From: a virus
Virus record (IMG/VR): IMGVR_UViG_3300008267_000003
Coordinates: 98,012-162,011 of that record
Length of the DNA stretch: 64,000 nt
Strand: one strand, 5' to 3'
Part shown: positions 25,148-33,481 of the stretch, in pieces
Position numbering within the stretch: position 1 is the first letter of the stretch
How the letters are laid out: the number at the start of each line of letters is the position of its first letter
Program-made: the position numbers and the translations under genes
The notes under the pieces: generated by a model
Seen by the model: only the letters and a program-made list of their open reading frames with translations
The model's database searches: none
Told to the model about the DNA's origin: nothing

Positions 25148-25500
25148 CAACTAAAATAACAGCAGCTAATATTTCCGAAGCAGCACTAACCACTATTAGT
25201 GGTGGTCCTAAAGTAACATCCATCTCATCCACTAACTCACTTTACGGTGCTTTAGAATCTAACACAGTTAATGCTACTGCAGGTGGATACATTAAAGTCT
25301 TAGGTTCAGGATTTGCTAATGTTACACAGATATATATTGACGTAGATAACCCAACTCTTGCAACATCTGTTTCGTTTATTAGTAACACAGAAGTGAGAGC
25401 TGTTGTACCAGCCAAAACAGCTGGTTCATATCTCGTATACGTTGTAAGAACAACAGATGGCGCAGTAGCCACTGTCATTAACGGAATAACATATGCGTAA
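25144..25500 (+). CDS. Single IPT/TIG-domain protein, paralogue of the adhesin N terminus
   Basis: A 118-residue protein that is essentially one IPT/TIG domain. Its start MTTKITAANISEAALTTISG copies the first residues of the 1509-residue adhesin (MTTKITADNIEQTTLATLSG). The body (YIKVLGSGFANVTQIYIDV, EVRAVVPAKTAGSYLVYVV) repeats the first domain of that protein. It probably arose by duplication. It may cap or assemble with the adhesin, or provide an alternative short virion decoration. It overlaps the adhesin stop by 4 bases. Confidence 0.8.
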   Translation: MTTKITAANISEAALTTISGGPKVTSISSTNSLYGALESNTVNATAGGYIKVLGSGFANVTQIYIDVDNPTLATSVSFISNTEVRAVVPAKTAGSYLVYVVRTTDGAVATVINGITYA

Positions 25501-25531
25501 AAACGTAAGAAAAAATAACTAAAGGACTAAC

Positions 25532-26173
25532 GTGAATACATTATTTGACGATATTGCAAAATTTAGAGATGAAGAGGTTGATGGTATTGGAGGGTGGTGG
25601 TGGCCCGTTGCTGATGATGGAGCGTGGGATGGTCCAAGTAAAGATTGGCAAGGGTTGAAGAATGCATTTCAATATGTGAAACAAAAAGGGGTTGTAGTTC
25701 AGGCAGGAGGTAATTGTGGTCTTTATCCAAGGCTACTATCCGAACATTTTGACTATGTTTACACATTCGAACCAGATCTCTATAACTTCCACTTTCTAGC
25801 TCGTAACTGCCAAAAAGAAAACATTATTAAAATTAATGCTGCTCTTGGTGAAATGAACAAATTAGTAGGTACATCTAGATCCGGATATACAAGTAACAAC
25901 TGCGGTGGATTGACTGTCACAAACAACAATACTTTTATTCCAACATTCTCCATTGATCAACTAGCACTTAGTCGCTGTGATATGATTCAGCTCGATTGTG
26001 AGGGTTATGAACCAAACGTGATTGTTGGTGCAATGGAAACAATTCTACAGTTTAAACCAGTTATAACATTGGAAACCTGCACAATAGAGATTGAACAATT
26101 ACTAACTCCTCTTGGTTATAAAAGAATGGAAGGACGATTTGGTCATGTTGATCAATGTCTCGTAGCTTCATGA
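25532..26173 (+). CDS. FkbM-like SAM methyltransferase
   Basis: A 213-residue protein starting at GTG 25532 with AAAGGAC upstream. Rossmann-type motifs are GVVVQAGGNCGLYPRLL near 53 (SAM loop I) and YVYTFEPDLYNF near 75 (acidic end of strand 2). IIKINAALG near 95 and DMIQLDCEGYEP near 150 complete the FkbM signature. These enzymes O-methylate sugars. Its place directly after the adhesin genes suggests glycan or adhesin-associated modification, which is inference. A second FkbM gene is at 48.6 kb. Confidence 0.8.
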   Translation: MNTLFDDIAKFRDEEVDGIGGWWWPVADDGAWDGPSKDWQGLKNAFQYVKQKGVVVQAGGNCGLYPRLLSEHFDYVYTFEPDLYNFHFLARNCQKENIIKINAALGEMNKLVGTSRSGYTSNNCGGLTVTNNNTFIPTFSIDQLALSRCDMIQLDCEGYEPNVIVGAMETILQFKPVITLETCTIEIEQLLTPLGYKRMEGRFGHVDQCLVAS

Positions 26174-26175
26174 AT

Positions 26176-26183
26176 TATAAATA
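26176..26183 (+). promoter_or_regulatory. T4-type late promoter TATAAATA
   Basis: Exact octamer immediately after the FkbM stop and 45 bases before the ATG at 26229. It drives the second cargo/virion block. The leader between contains a short GCAG...CTGC inverted repeat. Confidence 0.8.
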
Positions 26184-26228
26184 AAGTATAATCCCGGCAG
26201 TAAGGCCTAGGTAAACCTGCGGAAAACT

Positions 26229-28142
26229 ATGAAAAAAGATAAAGATAATCAAAATACGGCTATCAGCCGTGCCAAAAAAGGACAAGCAATTCTAACTGGT
26301 AATCCAGCAGATATTGTTGTTGTCAGCCCCGAAGAAAAGCCTAAAAAGCTCCAATCAGAAGATCATTTACTTGAAAAAGTAGTTAGCCTTGTTCAACGTC
26401 GTAAGAGAGCAATCTCTATGAGACGTCGTGAACCTAAGATGGAGCGTAGACGTCAAATCTTAAAAACTAGACTAGCATCTAAAGAAAAGTTAATGCAGCG
26501 TGCCATGAGAATGGCTAAGCAGCTTTTGCGTAGAAAGATGGCTGGTAAACGTGGCTCTCAGTATCAATACCTTGGTCCTACAGAAAGACTTAATATTGAT
26601 AAAATGATTGAGCCAAGAGCCCAGGCAATTAAAAAGATTGCAATGAGACTGCTTCCAAGAGTTCAATCTGGTGAAAGAAGAAGACTTAGTGCAGTTCACG
26701 CTGGCAAATCTACTAAAGGTGTTTATAACACATCAACCAGTATTGTATCTCACTACGAACCAAGTATTAAATCCAATTTGATTGGTGAGAAGATCTCCAA
26801 AGAAGATTTGAATCAATTGTTCAGTCTTTACGAAGCTGGTTTTATGAGAAATCTTGGTTCTGTAATAACTTCTCCTATTAGAGCAGCTGGTATTGTAGGT
26901 AAGATTGGTTTAGGAGCAGCGGCAATCAGCAGTGCAATGTCTACACCTAGAGGGGCTGTAGGTACACTGGCTGCAGGAACTGCTGCTGCAAGTAAGAAGA
27001 TGTCTGAGTTTGGAAAAATAGACAAAGACAAAGAAAAAGATACTGGTAAGTCATGGTCTCTGTTCAAAACTCCTCAAGAGAAAATGGAGTTGGAAAGACT
27101 CAAGCAATCTAAAGAAGCCACAACACAGTCAAAGATAACTACTCAGCAAAAGAAACTTGATTTAGCATCACAGAAGGATGAATTAGAGAAGAAAAAGAAA
27201 CTTAACCTTGTAGCTCATAAAGAATGGGACTATGAAGGATATCTTACTGAAAAAGCTCTGCACAGCATATTTCAAAAGTCTCTAGATAGTGATATACCTT
27301 TTGAGTCTCTTAAAGAAGTATTCAACAGGGGAATACAAGAGTGTAGCTGTCAAGGTATGAAAGAGAAGCAACAGGTTGCAATGCAGCGTGTTAACTCGTT
27401 TATCTCTCAGGGTAAGTCTTATTATGAAGAGGATAAGGATATTGCTGAGAGACAAGGTCTATGGGCTAATATTCACGCTAAGCGTAAACGTATCGAATCT
27501 GGGTCTGGTGAAAGAATGAGAAAGCCAGGATCCAAAGGTGCTCCAACAAAACAAAACTTTGTTGATGCTGCAGAGGAAACTGTAAAGAAGACACCACATG
27601 AAAAGTTTAAAGCTGGTTTAAAGAAAGCTGGATACGATCCTGACGCAGGTGCAAAAAGGTTATTAGATCTTATTGCAAAGCAAAAGAAAGAGCGTGAAGA
27701 GCGTGAAGCAAAGTATAAAGAGATGTCTGAAGAAGATCAGCTCAATGAGTATGGAGATACTGCTAAGGGTCAGAAAATGCTGACCAAGGTTCAGAAACGA
27801 GCAGTAGATAGAGTAGTATCTAAAAAAGCAGATACAGATCCTAAGTATGCTAAAAAGAATAGCGATACTGCTAAACGTGCTTGGGAGAGATTTACTAATA
27901 TTGATGAGAGCTTTGTCGTGGACCGTGCAGCTGGTTACAGTACGACGTACACAGCGGCGGATTTAGGTATTAAAATGCAAGGTGGTTTTGAACTACATCC
28001 TTCAGTAACGGAAGAAGGTGGGGCAGGTGATGAGGGTACTAACAAGCTAGTTAATAAATATAAAAAAGATACTCCAGGTGAGCAGCTTGAAGCTATGATT
28101 AGAATGATGAGATCAAAAAGAAAGGCTAGCACACCATGCTAA
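26229..28142 (+). CDS. Large basic virion-associated protein with Ala/Gly hydrophobic segment
   Basis: A 637-residue, very Lys/Arg-rich protein. Residues about 55-155 are a strongly basic helical region (RRKRAISMRRREPK...ERRR). Residues about 210-265 contain a hydrophobic Gly/Ala-rich stretch (SPIRAAGIVGKIGLGAAAIS) that could insert in a membrane. A charged coiled-coil region follows to about 345, then more Lys-rich sequence. Similar basic proteins occur in the structural region of marine T4-like phages. It could bind DNA in the head or take part in DNA ejection. I see no enzyme motif. It overlaps the next gene by 7 bases. Confidence 0.6.
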   Translation: MKKDKDNQNTAISRAKKGQAILTGNPADIVVVSPEEKPKKLQSEDHLLEKVVSLVQRRKRAISMRRREPKMERRRQILKTRLASKEKLMQRAMRMAKQLLRRKMAGKRGSQYQYLGPTERLNIDKMIEPRAQAIKKIAMRLLPRVQSGERRRLSAVHAGKSTKGVYNTSTSIVSHYEPSIKSNLIGEKISKEDLNQLFSLYEAGFMRNLGSVITSPIRAAGIVGKIGLGAAAISSAMSTPRGAVGTLAAGTAAASKKMSEFGKIDKDKEKDTGKSWSLFKTPQEKMELERLKQSKEATTQSKITTQQKKLDLASQKDELEKKKKLNLVAHKEWDYEGYLTEKALHSIFQKSLDSDIPFESLKEVFNRGIQECSCQGMKEKQQVAMQRVNSFISQGKSYYEEDKDIAERQGLWANIHAKRKRIESGSGERMRKPGSKGAPTKQNFVDAAEETVKKTPHEKFKAGLKKAGYDPDAGAKRLLDLIAKQKKEREEREAKYKEMSEEDQLNEYGDTAKGQKMLTKVQKRAVDRVVSKKADTDPKYAKKNSDTAKRAWERFTNIDESFVVDRAAGYSTTYTAADLGIKMQGGFELHPSVTEEGGAGDEGTNKLVNKYKKDTPGEQLEAMIRMMRSKRKASTPC

Positions 28143-28402
28143 GTTTCTTAGAATACATAGCTGAAGCAGAATATCAAGGTCGTGATGTACCTCTTAACAA
28201 GCCTATGGCTGGAGACGTAAAGAAGTCAAAAGTGTTTGTCAAGAATGAGTCAGGTAACGTTGTAAAAGTAAACTTTGGTGACAAGAATATGACTATTAAA
28301 AAGAATATTCCTGCTCGCCGTAGAAGCTTTAGAGCAAGACACAACTGCGACAATCCTGGTCCTAAAACAAAAGCAAGATATTGGTCATGTAAGGCATGGT
28401 AA
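28136..28402 (+). CDS. Small capsid-targeted protein with Cys/His/Arg-rich C terminus
   Basis: An 88-residue protein. The leader MLSFLEYIAE|A has the same FxxxIAE form as T4 internal proteins. The C terminus RSFRARHNCDNPGPKTKARY followed by WSCKAW is a compact, conserved-looking motif. Its two cysteines and one histidine might bind metal. Similar endings occur in other marine phage virion proteins, to my recollection under DUF5872 or no name. Function unknown; a head-packaged basic protein is likely. Confidence 0.65.
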   Translation: MLSFLEYIAEAEYQGRDVPLNKPMAGDVKKSKVFVKNESGNVVKVNFGDKNMTIKKNIPARRRSFRARHNCDNPGPKTKARYWSCKAW

Positions 28403-28403
28403 T

Positions 28404-28850
28404 ATGAAAGAACAACTAAACGAAAAAATGAAGGTGGTATTAGCAGATAGTTTTGCTTTCTACCTCAAAGCACACCAGTTTCACTGGAATGTTGAAGGAC
28501 CTAATTTTCCACAGTATCATGAGTTTCTTGGTAACTTGTACGAAGAAGTGCATGCTGCTATTGATACAATCGCAGAAGAGATAAGATCACTTGGTGTATA
28601 CGCTCCAGGTTCATTTAGTAGATATTCTGAGTTATCCTCAATTAAAGATAATAGAGGTCTTCCATCAGCAGGTGAGATGATGAATGAATTGTTAGCTGAT
28701 AACCAGATTGTTTTAAATACTCTAGATGAAGCTTATAGATTAGCTGAAGAGTATGATGAAATTGGTCTATCTAACTTCTTGCAGGATAGATATGATGCAC
28801 ATAAAAAGCATGCGTGGATGCTTTCATCCATTCTAAAGAGAGACAGATGA
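28404..28850 (+). CDS. Dps-like ferritin
   Basis: A 148-residue four-helix protein of the Dps family. The ferroxidase ligands are in exact Dps spacing: H27 (in FHWNVEG), H39, D54 and E58 (AAIDTIAEE). Dps forms 12-mers that oxidise and store iron and shield DNA. Here it is embedded among putative capsid cargo genes. Its own N terminus, MKEQLNE|K, contains an LxE but is also close to a normal Dps start, so packaging is undecided. It overlaps the next gene by 4 bases. Confidence 0.9.
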   Translation: MKEQLNEKMKVVLADSFAFYLKAHQFHWNVEGPNFPQYHEFLGNLYEEVHAAIDTIAEEIRSLGVYAPGSFSRYSELSSIKDNRGLPSAGEMMNELLADNQIVLNTLDEAYRLAEEYDEIGLSNFLQDRYDAHKKHAWMLSSILKRDR

Positions 28851-29422
28851 AATACGTTACATTAGAAAATAGAATTAGATCGGTTATTCGTGAGTCTAGA
28901 AAAAGACTTTACGAAGCTAAAAAGCCACCTATTGAAAAAGATCAGGCAGATCAGATTGCTGCTGGTACATACGTAACAAAACACTTTGAGATGTGTCCTG
29001 GGTCACAGAAACTATTCACATCTTTACCCAAAGGTGTTGACCCAATGAAAGCAGAGAGATTAGCTATTCTACATGATCAGCTATTTGCTCTTGAAAAGCA
29101 CGCTAAAGCTCAGGAAAGAACTACTCAGTCTGATGTTGATGAGGCTGGTAAATTAGCAGATAGAATTAGAACATTAGCTGACGAAATGGGTATTGCAGAC
29201 AGAGTTGGGTATATCAAAGATCATTTAGACCTCTTTAATAAATATTTACAGCCAGATAGTAATATTGTTGATAAACTTACCCCAGAGCATATGAAGAGAT
29301 TGTTTACTCCTCCTATTACCAGCACTCCTGAACCTAAGGATAATGATATTGATAACTCAAAGTTTGTTTTATCAAGAAATATTAAAGCTCAAAGAAAACT
29401 AAAAATCATAGACGCAGACTAA
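28847..29422 (+). CDS. Hypothetical protein with IRE leader, putative capsid cargo
   Basis: A 191-residue helical, charged protein. The N terminus MKYVTLENRIRSVIRE|S ends in IRE at residue 16, a longer version of the [L/I]xE leader seen in its neighbours. The body has no motif I recognise. It includes THFEMCPGSQKLF-like and ADRIRTLADEMGIADRVGYI segments. Position, overlap with the Dps gene and leader type suggest it is packaged with the rest of this block. Confidence 0.6.
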   Translation: MKYVTLENRIRSVIRESRKRLYEAKKPPIEKDQADQIAAGTYVTKHFEMCPGSQKLFTSLPKGVDPMKAERLAILHDQLFALEKHAKAQERTTQSDVDEAGKLADRIRTLADEMGIADRVGYIKDHLDLFNKYLQPDSNIVDKLTPEHMKRLFTPPITSTPEPKDNDIDNSKFVLSRNIKAQRKLKIIDAD

Positions 29423-29423
29423 A

Positions 29424-32186
29424 ATGAAAAAAATCTACGAAGACATCAACAGGATCCTTAGTGAGAAGAAGTTTACTTCATCTTCTCGGTCACAACCAAT
29501 TATAGATGTTAAATTTAAGGAGGTAAGGGATTTTGTACCAGATTTGAAGACACCTATCAATCGTAGAGGTGGTCCTCCAGACGGTCTTCCAAAAAGGTTA
29601 GCTGGAAGTCTTGGTAGAGGAGCTAATATTCTAGCTCTAGCTGATTTATTAAGCACTCACGGTGAATTGAATACAGGTGAAGATGACGAGCTTAAGAAGA
29701 GACGCGCGTCTGATCCAAAATATCAGGAAGCTGAGCGTCAGCTGAATAAACCTAGACCTGTAAATTTTAGAGATGATAAAGGAATTCAGTATGATACTCA
29801 GGGTAACCCATTCAGAGATCCTAACAAGGAAGCAATGGCTACCCACTCAGCAATAACTAAGAAAGACGTTGTTCCGCAGGCATCATCTATAAGCACAACT
29901 AGACGAGCAACGTCAAAGAGAGTTGCTTCCGACAATACAGCTAGTAGTAATCAAACAACTGCTAACACTTACTGGACTAACCCAAATCAACCTGCTAAAT
30001 CTGAACCAGCTAAGCCAGAACCAGCTAAGCCAGAACCAGCTAAGCCAGAACCAGCTAAGCCAGAACCAGCTAAGCCAGAACCAGCTAAGCCAGCATGGAC
30101 AGAGCCAGCTTATCCAGAACCTAAAGCAAACTCAGCTAAACCTGAGCCACCTAAAGCAGAACCTAAAGCAGATGTATCAAGTGTAGCTAAAGAATATATC
30201 AAGGCGAATGCATCTAGCAAGCCAGAGCCTGCTTCTACTGAAGAAAAACCAGAAGAAAAATCTAAAAGAGTAAAGATTATTAAACCTAGTACTACTTCTG
30301 AAAGCTCCATGCTTAGTAGAATCAGAAATGCTTTAAGTGAGAAGCATCAGGTGGATGAGGTTGTTGGTGTTGGTACCAAAGCTGTCAAATACGGTCCGTC
30401 TGCTATTAGATTTGGCTACAAATTTTTCAGAGATGTTTTTAAAGATAATAAATCAGAGGTTACTGTTACAAAACCTCCTCCAGCTCCTAAACCTGAATCC
30501 AAACCTCAACCACAACTTCCTCCTCCAGCTTCTGCAGCTAAGGTAGAAAGACAAGTACCTACGTCAAAAGATGTAGTAAAGACCGAGCCAAAGCAATCCA
30601 GTGTAAATGTTTCCAAAGACGCTAAAACTGAAAGACAAGTTAATGTTTCCAAGGACGCTAAAACAGAAAGACAGGCTACTGTTTCCAAGGAAGTTAGATC
30701 AGATAAAACTGGAAAAGGAAAAGTAGGTCAGAAAAATGCTACTCAGGATATTGTTGTTAGACAAGCAGAACCAGTAAAAACAGATAATGTACCTGCTGTA
30801 AAAACAGACAATGTTCCTGCCGTAAAAACAGATGTAAAACCTTCTGTAAAAACAGATAATGTACCTGCTGTAAAAACAGACAATGTTCCTGCCGTAAAAA
30901 CACAAACAGGAACTGCTGTAGTAACTACAACTACAACTAAAAATCAAGTAGAAACTAAACCAGAAACTCAGTCAAAATTAAAAAGAGTTGGGCCACCACC
31001 ACCTCCACCTCCAGTAGATCAACAAACAACCGAACCGGAACCACCTAAGAAAAATACATTTAAGCATGGTCCTGAGCCTTTAATCTTTAAAAATGAACCT
31101 CCTAGGGAAGATCCAAAACCTCAACCTAATAACGTAGTGCCTCCGGAGCCTCCAGCACCTCCGCCTCCACCTCCACCACCGCCTCCTAAAAAAGGACCTT
31201 CGTTAGTGGATCCAGTGCCTCAGCCTAATGTTGTAGTGCCACCAACACCAGCTCCAAGGAAGAGTGTTCAGGATTGTCCAACTGGTGATTGTGATCCAAA
31301 CCTGGACGTCAAAGCGATGTATGCTAAACTAGCATCATCTACCTCAAGAGGCTACAAAGAATCCAAACCTAAATTTTCAATGGAAGACACCCAAATGAAC
31401 ATCAACAAGAAATTTAATGTATCAGATAATCTATATCAGTCCGTAATGGAAGTGATGACAAAAGCTAAAAAACCTGGATCAGTTCCTGGTAATCAGGCCG
31501 AGAGAGATCTTGCTGCTAAGCATGGTGACCCAGATAGAATCACTCACGGTGACATTCTTGTTGCACGTGGTGTTGTAAAGAGTAACAAACCACCTATGAA
31601 GGAAGAAATAAGTGTTTCTAAGGACACTCCAGGCAACGGCTACGAGCATCAGTGCGCAATCCATGTTAAGCAAGTCAGCGAGGGATCGATGGATAAAATG
31701 TCATTGAGTCAGTTGAAAGCTAAGCACGAGCATCACTACACAAGTGATAGTCAGAATTATCCTGGAGCAGAAAATGATGTAGATGATGATCCTGATCGTA
31801 TGGAAAAACATAATAAAGCTTCTAAGGCCATTGAATCCCATGTAGCCAAGAAGTTTGGTAAAGCATCAAGTCGTTCAATGGTGGCTGATAGCAAACGCAA
31901 AGTCAAACAAATATACAAGTCAATGTACAATGAAGGGGTATCAAAGAACATGGACACTCCAGGCAACGGCTACGAGCATCAGTGCGCAATCCATGTTAAG
32001 AGTGAGTCGTTTGGAGAAGGCCGTACAGTAACTACTCAACATGCTGATCCAGATGCATACGGTAACATTGCATGGTATGATGTTATGTTTGAGCATGGTA
32101 TTGAAAAAGGTGTTCCAACTTCTGAGCTTGAGATTCTTGTTTCTGAGTCGCATATGCATTCAAAGCGTAAAAAAAAGGGAATGTAA
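29424..32186 (+). CDS. Long proline-rich repeat protein with cargo-type leader
   Basis: A 920-residue, largely low-complexity protein. The leader MKKIYEDINRILSE|K ends in LSE. Residues about 194-223 are six PAKPE-type repeats. Residues about 395-425 hold VSKDAKTERQ repeats, about 450-493 VKTDNVPA repeats, and near 525 and 585 there are polyproline runs. Two globular-looking parts remain: about 640-720 and the C terminus (about 735-920). The second contains the 16-residue DTPGNGYEHQCAIHVK segment twice. It may be an extended linker that spans or coats a structure. It shows the strongest internal DNA repeats in the window. Confidence 0.65.
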   Translation: MKKIYEDINRILSEKKFTSSSRSQPIIDVKFKEVRDFVPDLKTPINRRGGPPDGLPKRLAGSLGRGANILALADLLSTHGELNTGEDDELKKRRASDPKYQEAERQLNKPRPVNFRDDKGIQYDTQGNPFRDPNKEAMATHSAITKKDVVPQASSISTTRRATSKRVASDNTASSNQTTANTYWTNPNQPAKSEPAKPEPAKPEPAKPEPAKPEPAKPEPAKPAWTEPAYPEPKANSAKPEPPKAEPKADVSSVAKEYIKANASSKPEPASTEEKPEEKSKRVKIIKPSTTSESSMLSRIRNALSEKHQVDEVVGVGTKAVKYGPSAIRFGYKFFRDVFKDNKSEVTVTKPPPAPKPESKPQPQLPPPASAAKVERQVPTSKDVVKTEPKQSSVNVSKDAKTERQVNVSKDAKTERQATVSKEVRSDKTGKGKVGQKNATQDIVVRQAEPVKTDNVPAVKTDNVPAVKTDVKPSVKTDNVPAVKTDNVPAVKTQTGTAVVTTTTTKNQVETKPETQSKLKRVGPPPPPPPVDQQTTEPEPPKKNTFKHGPEPLIFKNEPPREDPKPQPNNVVPPEPPAPPPPPPPPPPKKGPSLVDPVPQPNVVVPPTPAPRKSVQDCPTGDCDPNLDVKAMYAKLASSTSRGYKESKPKFSMEDTQMNINKKFNVSDNLYQSVMEVMTKAKKPGSVPGNQAERDLAAKHGDPDRITHGDILVARGVVKSNKPPMKEEISVSKDTPGNGYEHQCAIHVKQVSEGSMDKMSLSQLKAKHEHHYTSDSQNYPGAENDVDDDPDRMEKHNKASKAIESHVAKKFGKASSRSMVADSKRKVKQIYKSMYNEGVSKNMDTPGNGYEHQCAIHVKSESFGEGRTVTTQHADPDAYGNIAWYDVMFEHGIEKGVPTSELEILVSESHMHSKRKKKGM
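30003..30092 (+). repeat. Six tandem copies of a 15-base coding repeat
   Basis: The unit GAACCAGCTAAGCCA is repeated six times without interruption at 15-base spacing, encoding a PAKPE array. Identical units at DNA level suggest recent expansion by slippage. Confidence 0.95.
30774..30902 (+). repeat. 72-base-period tandem duplication
   Basis: 57 bases at 30774-30830 recur exactly at 30846-30902 (24-codon period), encoding VKTDNVPAVKTDNVPAVKT. Within each copy is a further, diverged 24-base subrepeat. Confidence 0.9.
31622..32000 (+). repeat. Exact 49-base direct repeat, 330 bases apart
   Basis: 31622-31670 and 31952-32000 are identical over 49 bases, in the same reading frame, encoding DTPGNGYEHQCAIHVK. 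Flanks are unrelated. Recombination between the copies would remove exactly 110 codons. Confidence 0.92.
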
Positions 32187-33077
32187 ATGAAGACTCTAAA
32201 GCAGATTATTGAGGGTGTTGTTGTTACGTCTGATTTTAAATTGGACAGAAAAGGTCGCAAGTATAAAGCTCATCGTATGTCGATGGGTGATGATATGAAG
32301 GAAGATTCAAATCCTTATACGAAAGTATACGAAGAGGATACCTTTACTAAAACCCTTCCTCGTATGGGCAACAAAGCCTTGGATACAGCCAAAGGTTTAA
32401 TTAGTCCTTATGAAAAAGCTATGTCTGATATGTCCCCTGGATCTGATTACTACAAGAAAAACATAGAAAATAATCCAGAAGCAAAAGCAAAAGTTGATGA
32501 TTTCATGAAGTCAGCTCCCAAAGCTAGTGAGCTTGATTCCAGCATCGATAAAACAAAACAAAAATTCAACAAAGCTCTCACAAACAAAGGCACGGTGGGT
32601 GATTCTGTTGAAGAGGATACTTCAATAATGAACGCAGAAAGATCAAAAGTTCTAGCAAGATTTATCAAAAGTGCTACTCCAAAAAATGGACAAGTTGTAT
32701 ATAATGTTGATACGAGTGGAGAAGTTTCTGAAGCACGAGGACGTCCTGCTGGTGCTGCTACTCTTGCTAAACGTGCAGCTGCAGCTTCTAAGCCACGTGA
32801 GGATGATGAGGAAGGTGAACATTACGAAGCAGATAGTGGAGTAGAAGCAGATCAGCATATCCATGTTCAGTTAAAGAAAGCTGCTGACTCTGATCAGAAA
32901 CCATTTGAAGTATCCTTCAAGAATGGTAAGAAACATACTGTATCTCAGAAGGTTGCTAAGGATATTCTCAGTGCTACAGAAAGACTAAAACCAGAACACA
33001 GAAAGAACGTTCATGATGAGATTCATCATTCTTATGATAATCTAATGTCGGTTCATAGATTGGTAGCTCGTAAATAA
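32187..33077 (+). CDS. Hypothetical cargo-type protein with IIE leader
   Basis: A 296-residue charged protein whose start MKTLKQIIE|G has IIE at residues 7-9, matching the gp21-type site. The body is hydrophilic, rich in Lys, Glu and Asp, and has an acidic stretch (EDDEEGEHYEADSG). The C-terminal domain (about 215-296, IHVQLKKAADSDQ onward) looks folded and may be a strand-rich module followed by helices. It starts one base after the long repeat protein. Function unknown. Confidence 0.65.
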   Translation: MKTLKQIIEGVVVTSDFKLDRKGRKYKAHRMSMGDDMKEDSNPYTKVYEEDTFTKTLPRMGNKALDTAKGLISPYEKAMSDMSPGSDYYKKNIENNPEAKAKVDDFMKSAPKASELDSSIDKTKQKFNKALTNKGTVGDSVEEDTSIMNAERSKVLARFIKSATPKNGQVVYNVDTSGEVSEARGRPAGAATLAKRAAAASKPREDDEEGEHYEADSGVEADQHIHVQLKKAADSDQKPFEVSFKNGKKHTVSQKVAKDILSATERLKPEHRKNVHDEIHHSYDNLMSVHRLVARK

Positions 33078-33448
33078 TGCCTCTCATAGCTTCTAATGTG
33101 GTAATTGTACCTCCTCCAATCAAGCCTGAACCAAAAGAACAGTCAATTGTTGTTGGTGGTAGTGATTGGAGAGATCAACTCAGTAAACAAATTGAGCAAA
33201 GAGTTGTGGAATTACCACCTAAAGAAGCAGTAGTAACTACTCAACGTCAAATTATTGTTGGTGGTGGCAACTGGAGAGATCAGCTTAATAAGCAGATTGA
33301 ACAAAATGAGCCATTAGAAGTAATTGCTGTTGCGGTTGAACCACCAGACGTACCAAAACCTAAGAAGAGCAGAAAGAAGTCAGAAAAGTTGATAGAGTAC
33401 AAAGAATCTTCTTTTATGAGTGATATGCTGTCAATTAACAAAGAATAA
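33077..33448 (+). CDS. Small protein with duplicated GG(S/N)WRDQL motif
   Basis: A 123-residue protein built around two copies of a motif. VVGGSDWRDQLSKQIEQRV lies at about 26-44 and IVGGGNWRDQLNKQIEQNE at about 61-79, separated by a proline-rich linker. The tail is basic (KPKKSRKKSEK), ending with a short helix. The duplicated short helix may be a binding peptide for a virion partner. It lacks the [L/I]xE leader. Overlaps the previous stop by 1 base. Confidence 0.65.
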   Translation: MPLIASNVVIVPPPIKPEPKEQSIVVGGSDWRDQLSKQIEQRVVELPPKEAVVTTQRQIIVGGGNWRDQLNKQIEQNEPLEVIAVAVEPPDVPKPKKSRKKSEKLIEYKESSFMSDMLSINKE

Positions 33449-33452
33449 ATAC
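33445..33452 (+). promoter_or_regulatory. Likely late promoter, AATAAATA variant
   Basis: AATAAATA, one base off the T4 octamer, spans the stop codon of the upstream gene and lies about 30 bases before the ATG at 33482. It may drive the following virion and lysis genes. Confidence 0.45.
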
Positions 33453-33481
33453 AAGTAGTTCGATTTTTTAAGGAGTAAAAA

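Noticed and set aside
30003-30092. CRISPR-like short direct repeats
   Set aside because: The repeats are tandem without spacers and in frame with a PAKPE coding array.
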